Shown here one piece after another: positions 1 to 6,423 of a stretch of 64,000 nucleotides of DNA. The DNA is taken from NCBI GenBank assembly GCA_018816765.1, contig JAHIUX010000009.1, forward strand, positions 1-64,000. Reading direction: 5' to 3'. Both the position numbers and the translations under genes were made by a program. The DNA comes from Bacteroidota bacterium (GTDB lineage Bacteria > Bacteroidota > Bacteroidia > Bacteroidales > F082). How positions within the stretch are numbered: position 1 is the first letter of the stretch; each line of letters begins with the position of its first letter. A model generated the notes under the pieces. It did not search any database. It had not been told where the DNA came from and was given only the letters and a program-made list of their open reading frames with translations.

Positions 1-49
1 CATCTCGCATGCGCCGCTGTAAGTCAGAAGTTTTCTGTTTTAGGCCCAT
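1..49 (-). CDS. Possible N-terminal start of an unidentified gene, cut by the window edge
   Basis: On the minus strand an ATG at position 49 opens a frame of 16 codons (MGLKQKTSDLQRRMRD) that stays open to the window edge. A TAnnTTTG-type -7 element lies about 115 bases upstream at 162-169. The product is too short to identify. The call rests only on an open frame plus a distant promoter-like motif, so it may be chance. Confidence 0.25.
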   Translation of the reverse strand, partial: MGLKQKTSDLQRRMRD

Positions 50-410
50 AAATGGTTGATTTTGGTTCTATTATCAGATAATAAAGATAAGCTTTTTAAG
101 ATGTTGTTGTATATCAAGTAATTACGACATTTCATAACTTGCACCACTTATCTGCTTAATGCAAAAATAAAGCTATTTGGAAAAATAGCAACATTTTAAA
201 TGGGCTCTTCCCTCCTACACCGCCTGCTTCATGACAATAAGCATATGCCAGGTTTTGGTAATTCATTATCATATTGGTAATTAATCATAAGGGACCTGCG
301 CGCTTTTGCGGCCAGAAAGTTATCAACCCCGGGGTTAAAAAGTCACTTCAGGCCATTAAAAAAGCGGGAACCGACAACCGAAACCCGCTTTTTCATTTAC
401 TAACCAAGTC
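50..410. other. Non-coding region at left edge with repeats and a palindrome
   Basis: No convincing gene was seen here. It holds a minus-strand TATTTTTG element (162-169) that matches the Bacteroidota -7 consensus. A 9-base direct repeat TTGGTAATT occurs at 255-263 and 274-282, with starts 19 bases apart (nearly two helical turns). A perfect 12-base palindrome AACCCCGGGGTT lies at 325-336, and the terminator listed separately is at 358-393. The direct repeat spacing would suit a dimeric regulator, but there is no direct evidence that one binds. Confidence 0.5.
358..393 (-). terminator. Rho-independent terminator after amt
   Basis: An A-tract and GCGGG (360-368) pair with CCCGC and a T-tract (384-392), giving a nine-pair stem with A/T runs on both sides. 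It lies 18 bases beyond the amt stop codon on the minus strand. The flanking A and T runs mean it could also work in the other direction. Confidence 0.7.
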
Positions 411-1622
411 TTATAGCGACCCTTCGTCATAGGCTTTTTCACCATGAATAGCGGCATCAATACCTGCATTCTCGTCACTTTCAGACACTTTCACAGGGGT
501 AATGAAGTTAATCAGTGCAAGCACCACATAGGTAAAGATGAAGGCATAAGCGGCCGCTCCGGCCACGGCTACCAACTCTTTAAAGAAGAAACTGCTGTCA
601 CCCTCGATTAAACCAGATTGCCCATTGATCGACTTCATGGCAAATACACCGAGCAGGATAGTTCCAAGTACGCCACCGATTCCATGCACGCCCCACACAT
701 CAAGCGCATCGTCCCAGCCAAGCTTATTCTTCAGGTGTACGGCCCAGTAACAGACAAATCCGGCTGCAATACCAATCACCATGGCTGCCCACAACGGCAC
801 ATAGCCAGCGGCAGGAGTAATGGTTGCCAAACCGGCAACTGCGCCGGTGAGCAAGCCCACAAATTTGGGCTTTCTAGCCCTCGACCATTCAATAAACAGC
901 CAGGTTACCGCTGCAAATGAAGCAGCAACATCGGTATTCAAGAATGCGAGGGTGGTAATTTTATCCACATCAAGCTCACTACCGGCATTGAATCCATACC
1001 AGCCAAACCAAAGCAAGCCGGTTCCGATGGCCACCAACGGGATGCTGTTAGGTGGCGAGAATTTATCGCGCCGGCTACCCACATAAATTACTGAAGCCAG
1101 AGCCGCAAAACCTGCAGTGGCATGTACGACGATGCCGCCAGCGAAATCAAGTACGCCCCACTCGGCAAGCAGTCCACCACCCCAGATCATGTGTACGAAG
1201 GGGTAGTAAACCAGCAACTGCCACACAACCAGGAAAATCAGGTAGGCTTTGAAGGTAACACGGTTCACAAAGGCGCCGGTGATAAGCGCAGGTGTGATGA
1301 TGGCGAACATCATCTGATAAGCAATAAAAATGTACACCGGATATTTGCCGTTTGAATAGGCCATGTCGAAAGGAATATCTTTCAGAAAGGCACTGTTGAA
1401 ATTTCCGATGATACCGCCTTCGCCTCCGCTGAAGCAGAGCGAATAGCCCACGGTAACCCATAGGACCGTTGTAAGTCCAAGTGAAACAAATGTTTGGATC
1501 ATGATGCCCAGAATATTGCGCTTTCCGGCCAGTCCTCCATAGAAGAATGCCAGGCCTGGTGTCATCAGCATGACAAGGCTAGTGCACAAAATCATAAATG
1601 TTGTTGAACCACTGTCGAACAT
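411..1622 (-). CDS. amt: Ammonium transporter, Amt family
   Basis: This is a 403-residue polytopic inner-membrane channel that conducts ammonia/ammonium. Features visible in the sequence are the early GGLAGKRN segment and two channel histidines at about residues 167 (GGIVVHATAG) and 313 (VWGVHGIGG), which correspond to the twin histidines of the Amt/Mep/Rh family. Length is normal for the family. It starts 33 bases after the stop codon of the TorF-like barrel gene, so the two are probably cotranscribed. No glnB (PII) gene is next to it, although amt is often paired with one. Family assignment is secure; ammonium as substrate follows from the family. Confidence 0.96.
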   Translation of the reverse strand: MFDSGSTTFMILCTSLVMLMTPGLAFFYGGLAGKRNILGIMIQTFVSLGLTTVLWVTVGYSLCFSGGEGGIIGNFNSAFLKDIPFDMAYSNGKYPVYIFIAYQMMFAIITPALITGAFVNRVTFKAYLIFLVVWQLLVYYPFVHMIWGGGLLAEWGVLDFAGGIVVHATAGFAALASVIYVGSRRDKFSPPNSIPLVAIGTGLLWFGWYGFNAGSELDVDKITTLAFLNTDVAASFAAVTWLFIEWSRARKPKFVGLLTGAVAGLATITPAAGYVPLWAAMVIGIAAGFVCYWAVHLKNKLGWDDALDVWGVHGIGGVLGTILLGVFAMKSINGQSGLIEGDSSFFFKELVAVAGAAAYAFIFTYVVLALINFITPVKVSESDENAGIDAAIHGEKAYDEGSL

Positions 1623-1655
1623 AATTGTAAGGATTAATGATGAATAGATAAAAAT

Positions 1656-2363
1656 TTAGAAGGTCAGGCCAAAAACAAAAAAGATATTCTGTGCCTGCGG
1701 ATTTGTGATGACAGAAACCTGAACAGGCAAGGCGAAGGTTTCAGAAATGGGGATAGACTTTGCCAGTTTCAAACCCATATTAACCACGCTGAAATTGTCG
1801 GATCCATCGGGTAGATAAATGCCCTTTCCTGTGGTGGCCCCAACGAACACATTGCATTGAACATGCTTTACCTCACGTCCATAGCCCATTTCAAGGTAAA
1901 CGGAGTTACTCTTGTCTGCTCCGTAGAAATTGTAGTTAACTGCAAATGATACCGGAAATCTGGCAACTCCTGAAAAGGCCAGTGTTCCCTCAAAAACATG
2001 TCCTGTTTCATCCTTACTATACTTGAAATAGCTGTTGTTTCCTACTATCCCTGAAGGAAAAAAGTAATCGGTAACTGTGATGGAAAGAACATTCTGGACA
2101 TTATAAGTAACATAAAGGTCCGTTTCCTGGTAATTTGTATTAAGTGCGTAAGATCCCCAGGCGCCCACAGACAAACCACCATAATTATAGCTTGCCGCTG
2201 GCTGGATTCCTGGTGCATTGCCGTAGTCAGTGCCGCGCCAGATATAACGACTGACCAGGTCAGCACCCAGTTTCCACTCGCCTTTTTGGCCAAAGGATTG
2301 ATGTGCTGCGGCAACAAACAGCAACAACATCAGTAAGGTTTTTAGTTGATAAACCTGTTTCAT
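1656..2363 (-). CDS. TorF-like (Gcw_chp) outer-membrane protein
   Basis: The 235-residue protein has a clear Sec signal peptide (hydrophobic residues 8-20, likely cleavage near SFG-Q) and then alternating aromatic and polar segments. It ends in a phenylalanine (FGLTF), as expected of an outer-membrane beta-barrel. The motif SRYIWRGTDYG just after the signal is characteristic of the TorF/Gcw_chp family of putative barrels. It is the first gene of a two-gene unit with amt, so it may be a porin or sensor for small nitrogen compounds; that role is inferred from context only. A strong inverted repeat sits directly upstream. Confidence 0.8.
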   Translation of the reverse strand: MKQVYQLKTLLMLLLFVAAAHQSFGQKGEWKLGADLVSRYIWRGTDYGNAPGIQPAASYNYGGLSVGAWGSYALNTNYQETDLYVTYNVQNVLSITVTDYFFPSGIVGNNSYFKYSKDETGHVFEGTLAFSGVARFPVSFAVNYNFYGADKSNSVYLEMGYGREVKHVQCNVFVGATTGKGIYLPDGSDNFSVVNMGLKLAKSIPISETFALPVQVSVITNPQAQNIFFVFGLTF

Positions 2364-2371
2364 AGATACAT

Positions 2372-2413
2372 TGATTAAATTGATAATTCATGTACAAAAT
2401 TTCAATTTAATCA
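2372..2413 (-). promoter_or_regulatory. Perfect 12-base inverted repeat flanking the promoter of the barrel-amt operon
   Basis: TGATTAAATTGA (2372-2383) and its exact reverse complement TCAATTTAATCA (2402-2413) are separated by 18 bases. Between them on the minus strand lies AATTTTGTAC, an imperfect -7-like element. A dimeric or looping regulator bound to both arms would cover the promoter of the TorF-like/amt operon. The bound protein is unknown. As an RNA structure the repeat would be A/U-rich and weak. Confidence 0.55.
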
Positions 2414-2507
2414 GCTGTAATACAATCGGTTTTACGCCGAATTTTTGTAAGCGACAAACGTAGAATAGCCTCCGTGAAACACGGAAATCAAGGCATAGGA
2501 AAAGTAT

Positions 2508-3167
2508 TCAGATTTCGATAATTTTGCTGCGGATGGCAAATTTTATCAGGTCAACGGTGGTCTTCAGCTCAAGCTTTTGCATGATGTGGTTCTTGTGCGA
2601 CTCGACTGTCCGCACGCTGATAAACAGCGCATCGGCAATTTCCGGATTTGTCTTACCCTCTGCAAACAAGCGTAGGATCTCCGTTTCGCGCTGGGTAAGC
2701 TTTTGTTGATCGCTATCAGAATCATTGCGCGATTGCCTGACGAAACTTTTCAAAATGATGTTGGAGATTGAAGGTGCGAAATATTCGTGCCCCTTGTGCA
2801 CCTGCCTCACCGCTTCGGTCAGTTCGGCGCGTGTGGTGGTTTTGGGCAGGTATCCCATAGCTCCGGCTTTCAGGGCGTTAAAAATATAGGCTTCACTATT
2901 ATACATCGATAATATCAGCACCCCGATCTTCGGATACTCTTCGCGAAGCCTTCGGGTAATCTCGATTCCCGAGATATCCGGGAGTCCGATATCGAGCAGA
3001 ATGATATCGGGCTGATGCTGCCGGAGCAAGTCAAACAACGCGGCCCCGGAGTCAGCTTCAGCAATGACTTCCGCTTCCTGGCAAGCCGAAAGCAGCGATT
3101 TTATTCCATCCCTTACAACCTGGTGGTCATCGACAAGGATAATGTGTATCTGGCTGTTTTTTTCCAC
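2508..3167 (-). CDS. NarL/LuxR-type response regulator
   Basis: This 219-residue transcription factor has an N-terminal receiver domain (acidic pair in LVDDHQ, phospho-acceptor Asp near residue 59 in IILLDIGLP, conserved Lys in YLPKTT). Its C-terminal LuxR helix-turn-helix spans roughly residues 150-215 (LTQRETEILRLFAEGKTNPEIA, then SVRTVESHK). It starts 9 bases after the stop of the HisKA_3 kinase gene, which is the classic arrangement of a NarL-type two-component pair. Target genes cannot be read from the sequence; the nearby barrel-amt operon is one candidate by proximity. Confidence 0.94.
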   Translation of the reverse strand: MEKNSQIHIILVDDHQVVRDGIKSLLSACQEAEVIAEADSGAALFDLLRQHQPDIILLDIGLPDISGIEITRRLREEYPKIGVLILSMYNSEAYIFNALKAGAMGYLPKTTTRAELTEAVRQVHKGHEYFAPSISNIILKSFVRQSRNDSDSDQQKLTQRETEILRLFAEGKTNPEIADALFISVRTVESHKNHIMQKLELKTTVDLIKFAIRSKIIEI

Positions 3168-3176
3168 AGGCCGAAA

Positions 3177-4982
3177 TTAGGTATTTTTATCCAGGTTGAG
3201 GATGAGATTCACCCGTGTTCCTGCTCCTTGGGAAGTTTCCACTTCCAATATTGCGTTGATCAATGATGCACGTTCACGCATATTTGCCAACCCGTTGCCA
3301 TGACAATGGGAAGCTTTGTCCGCATCAAACCCTTTTCCGTTATCCACGATACGGATAAGCATTTGCTTGTCCGCAGTATTAACAGTCAGGCTGATATTGG
3401 TGCAATCAGCATGCCTTACGGCATTATTCAAGGCTTCCTGCGCAATTCGAAACGCATACACCAAGGTTTTTCTGGCCAGGGTAGCGGTCTCACCCTGAAC
3501 AGCGAAAGCCACCGGTTTACCCGATTGCTCCTGCAGGTTGCTGCAAAGGTTTCGCAGGGCCGTTGGCAAGCCAAACTCCATCAAACCGCCTGGTGCCAGG
3601 TTATTCGAAATGCGGCGTGTTTCTTCAATGGTCTGATCAAGAAATTGTTTGGTCTTTTCAAGCTTATCGGTTGATTCAGGATCGCAACGGCCTTCCACAC
3701 CTTCAATCTGCATTCTGATGGCAACCAGCGACTGGCCTAACCCATCGTGCAGCTCTTTCGACAGCCGTTGACGTTCCTGCTCCTGCCCGTCGAGCATCGA
3801 TCTTAGCCGGCGTCGGCGTTCATTTGCGATCATTTCCTTTTGCTGACCCAGCTGACTGGCCATTTCATTGAATGAAGCTGTTAACTCCCCAATCTCATCA
3901 TTTGACGTCACCTCGAGGCTAAGGTTAAAGTGTCCGTCCTGAATGCTCTTTGCGGCCTTGTTTAACAGCAGAATCGGGCCGGTGATGCGCCTTGAGAACA
4001 GAAAGGCAAACACAAAAATTACAATGGTAACAATCAGACCAATTATGAGTTGGCTGTTGCGCAATGCATTCACAGGGGCCAGGGCCTCAGCATAATCCAT
4101 CTCAGCAATGATGATCCAGTTAAGGTCGGGCTGGCTGATCTTACCCCACGAACTCAACACCTTGATGTTGCGGTAATCAGCAATGGCTTCTGTTGATTCA
4201 TGCCCTTGCAATGCCTCTTCGACGGCCTTGGTGTTCACCATAATTGGAACACCTGGGTTGTTGCCAAACCTCGACTGTGTCCGCATCAGCCTGTCGCTGC
4301 CAACCAGGTAGGATTCACCACTCTCGCCCAGGCCATCGGCAGGATTCTTTTCAAGCATGATTTTGTTAAGCACATCATCATTGAGGCCAAGTAACACAAA
4401 AGCCTTCATGGTGGTGTTCAATTGGGCTGCGACAAATAACAACTGACGATACCCCGGACCAATACCCTTCACATCATGAATCCCCGACTGAGGGTTTCTA
4501 AAACCTTCTAACAGGAATTGTTTCGCTGCCACAGCAGATGTGGCTTCATCCATGTCAGACTGTTCATTCAATGAAATATAGGCTTGTAGTCCGGTTTCAT
4601 CAACAAGGGCAATCCAGCTGTAATATCCTGATGCCTTCAGGCTTGTGATCAGAAAATGTTTGGTGATATCCTGCTTTTCAGTGACTTCCGGTCGAAGTTC
4701 CAAATGAACAACCTCTGTATGAGTGGAACGGGCATTTGGCAGAAACAGGTCAGATCCGGCAATGAGACGTGCATCGAGCAGCCTGTCGTAAAAGTAGGTC
4801 TCCACCAGACTGGCCTTCACTTTTCTGACTGAGGTAAGCTGGTTAAAGGTACGGGTAAGCATGGCATCGCTGGCCTGCTGAAAAGCAAATATTTCGACCA
4901 GGATCATTCCGGCGATGCCAAAGAAAACAAAATAAACAATTAGTTTCTCGTTTAGTGAAAAACGCCTTTTTCTGTCAGCCAT
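3177..4982 (-). CDS. Membrane sensor histidine kinase, HisKA_3 (NarX/DesK type)
   Basis: The protein is 601 residues long when started at MADRKRR. Order: TM1 (about 14-34), a periplasmic Cache-like sensor region of about 270 residues, TM2 (about 311-331), HAMP (about 332-384), a HisKA_3 dimerisation helix with phospho-acceptor His near 412 (KELHDGLGQ), and a C-terminal HATPase_c domain with an N-box (NNAVRHA) and glycine-rich loops. An upstream in-frame ATG at 5024 exists, but a TATCTTTG -7 element lies between it and 4982, and GAGAGG precedes the ATG at 4982, so I chose the shorter start. It forms an operon with the downstream response regulator. Confidence 0.93.
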   Translation of the reverse strand: MADRKRRFSLNEKLIVYFVFFGIAGMILVEIFAFQQASDAMLTRTFNQLTSVRKVKASLVETYFYDRLLDARLIAGSDLFLPNARSTHTEVVHLELRPEVTEKQDITKHFLITSLKASGYYSWIALVDETGLQAYISLNEQSDMDEATSAVAAKQFLLEGFRNPQSGIHDVKGIGPGYRQLLFVAAQLNTTMKAFVLLGLNDDVLNKIMLEKNPADGLGESGESYLVGSDRLMRTQSRFGNNPGVPIMVNTKAVEEALQGHESTEAIADYRNIKVLSSWGKISQPDLNWIIIAEMDYAEALAPVNALRNSQLIIGLIVTIVIFVFAFLFSRRITGPILLLNKAAKSIQDGHFNLSLEVTSNDEIGELTASFNEMASQLGQQKEMIANERRRRLRSMLDGQEQERQRLSKELHDGLGQSLVAIRMQIEGVEGRCDPESTDKLEKTKQFLDQTIEETRRISNNLAPGGLMEFGLPTALRNLCSNLQEQSGKPVAFAVQGETATLARKTLVYAFRIAQEALNNAVRHADCTNISLTVNTADKQMLIRIVDNGKGFDADKASHCHGNGLANMRERASLINAILEVETSQGAGTRVNLILNLDKNT

Positions 4983-5003
4983 ATTGTGCCTCTCAATCGC
5001 AGT

Positions 5004-5011
5004 CAAAGATA
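5004..5011 (-). promoter_or_regulatory. -7 promoter element of the histidine kinase operon
   Basis: TATCTTTG on the minus strand matches the Bacteroidota -7 consensus TAnnTTTG exactly and lies 21 bases before the chosen start codon at 4982. No clean -33 TTTG is visible. The element argues against the longer open frame that starts at 5024. Confidence 0.55.
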
Positions 5012-5086
5012 CGTATTCGTGCATTATTCATGCCTGAGCAGATATTTTTCGCACAATTTGTCCAACTTTGTAATAAAAACTGAAAC

Positions 5087-5434
5087 ATGAATATTGAAGA
5101 AATCAGGGAATACTGCCTTGCCAAACCTTTTGTAACCGAAAGCTTGCCCTTTGGTGATGACACACTTGTGTTTAAGGTGGCTGATAAGATGTTTCTGCTG
5201 GCCAACCTAGATGGTCCGTTGACGCTCAATCTGAAAGCTGCGCCCGACGAGGTTGTCGAAAGACTGGAACGATACAGTGAGGTGCGGCCGGGATATCACA
5301 TGAACAAGAAACACTGGGTAACGGTTGAGATGGAATTGAGCGGCGATGACCAACGTATCCGTTCATGGATCGATACTTCGTACCGGCTAATCGTTGAAGG
5401 CCTGCCAGCCAAACTCAGAAAGCAGTTCGATTAA
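5087..5434 (+). CDS. MmcQ/YjbR family protein
   Basis: This 115-residue cytoplasmic protein has the YjbR/CyaY-like fold signature: N-terminal EEIREYCLAKP, then ESLPFGDDTLVFKV, a LANLDGPLTLNLKAAPDE segment, and GYHMNKKHWVTV near residue 70. Family members are small and have been linked to DNA binding, but their function is not established. It diverges from the histidine kinase operon, with the intervening 100 bases holding promoters for both. A CAACTTTG near 5063 resembles a -7 element. Length is complete for the family. Confidence 0.9.
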   Translation: MNIEEIREYCLAKPFVTESLPFGDDTLVFKVADKMFLLANLDGPLTLNLKAAPDEVVERLERYSEVRPGYHMNKKHWVTVEMELSGDDQRIRSWIDTSYRLIVEGLPAKLRKQFD

Positions 5435-5485
5435 TTGTTGCAGATGAATCGTGTATAGTCTGTGAGACATGCAGGATCAACAGGA

Positions 5486-5947
5486 TCAATACCCATATAC
5501 CCGTCCTTCAAACAACTCACCCACAACCTTGTACACACACACATTGTTCAGTGCAGGTGCATTGTAGGTGAAGGATTCACTGGTGTATTGGCGCATGATC
5601 ACGTCTAAAGCAGCGGCTTTCTCCTTCAGGTCAGCAATGAATTCGACCTTTCCATACACCAGAACTGATTTGTATTTCATGGAATAACTACAGGCCACAT
5701 CCACATCACGGTAACGCAGCTCAAGGTCGGCACTGAAGCCTACGCACACATCCGGATGTTGTTTCAAAATATCGATTTTCTTTCCCTCAGGTGCCGAATG
5801 CAGGTAAATTACCTTGTCGCTGTATCCAAAGTTCATCGGCAACACATAGGGCTTGCCTTCAGCATCAACCATGGCTAAACTGCAAAAAGTGCATTTACGG
5901 ATGATGTCGTCAATGTCAGGCTGAAAACTTAATGGGCGGCTTTTCAT
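5486..5947 (-). CDS. Pyridoxamine 5'-phosphate oxidase-fold flavoprotein, NimA-like
   Basis: The 153-residue protein has the split-barrel flavin-binding fold of the PNPOx-like superfamily: CTFCSLAMVDAEGKPYVLPMNFGY at the N-terminus, then YLHSAPEGKKIDIL. The central VCVGFSADLEL and YKSVLVYGKVEFI segments are typical of the NimA/nitroimidazole-resistance-like branch. Most members bind FMN and are uncharacterised reductases, so the name does not imply drug resistance. It starts 17 bases after the stop of the small membrane protein gene at 5965, so the two are probably cotranscribed. It converges with the YjbR gene with no visible terminator between them. Confidence 0.88.
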   Translation of the reverse strand: MKSRPLSFQPDIDDIIRKCTFCSLAMVDAEGKPYVLPMNFGYSDKVIYLHSAPEGKKIDILKQHPDVCVGFSADLELRYRDVDVACSYSMKYKSVLVYGKVEFIADLKEKAAALDVIMRQYTSESFTYNAPALNNVCVYKVVGELFEGRVYGY

Positions 5948-5964
5948 GGGAGGTATTCGTTAGT

Positions 5965-6315
5965 TTATACAGGTTTTTCCGGTTTCGTGCTTAATCCAAA
6001 AACAGATTGTGTCAGGCTCATAATCAAACTAAATGCAAGCGCCCACCAAAATCCGTTTACTTCAAATCCATCAACAACAAAGTCGGCAAGCATCACCATT
6101 CCCGCATTGATCACCAACAGAAACAACCCAAGACTGACGATCGTAATCGGAATGGTGAGGATCACCAAAACGGGTTTTATGAGGGCATTGATCAGTGCCA
6201 GCACAACGGCTACCACCACTGAGGCCCGGAAGCCTGAGACCTCAACGCCTGGAAGAATTGAAGCTGTTACCATTACAGCAAATGCAATAAGTATGATGTT
6301 AACAAGGATGCGCAT
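5965..6315 (-). CDS. Phage-holin-family-4-like membrane protein
   Basis: The product is 116 residues when started at MRILVN, with four hydrophobic helices. It carries the pattern of the PF04020 family (mycobacterial four-TMS holin superfamily): ASILPGVEVSGF, then ALINALIKPVLVILTIPITI, then a GFEVNGFWWAL segment. Despite the name this is a chromosomal membrane protein widespread outside phages, with no known function. An in-frame ATG at 6357 would add 14 non-hydrophobic residues; the shorter start gives the expected family N-terminus. It is upstream of, and likely cotranscribed with, the NimA-like gene. Confidence 0.85.
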   Translation of the reverse strand: MRILVNIILIAFAVMVTASILPGVEVSGFRASVVVAVVLALINALIKPVLVILTIPITIVSLGLFLLVINAGMVMLADFVVDGFEVNGFWWALAFSLIMSLTQSVFGLSTKPEKPV

Positions 6316-6423
6316 CTGTTTTTGCGATAAAATTACAAAAGCCTGCCAAGATAGCAAGCATACACCATCCGCATATGCTGATGGGTTCAGAAATTCACCC
6401 TGAGCTCGACCAGAAGTTCCTGA

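Noticed and set aside
618-1355. Several plus-strand open frames inside amt
   Set aside because: They are antisense to a clear Amt protein and have no family features, so they are shadows of its codon bias. The same was true of frames opposite dnaK, the acyl-CoA synthetases and the other long genes.
2471-2485. CCGTG/CACGG hairpin as a terminator for the response regulator
   Set aside because: The stem is only five pairs and no T-run follows on the minus strand.
5486-5947. Nitroimidazole resistance gene
   Set aside because: The NimA-like fold is common in harmless flavoproteins and resistance cannot be inferred from the sequence alone.
5965-6315. Phage holin, suggesting a prophage remnant
   Set aside because: The PF04020 name derives from a mycobacterial phage protein, but no other phage gene is near, and the gene is in a normal operon with a flavoprotein gene.
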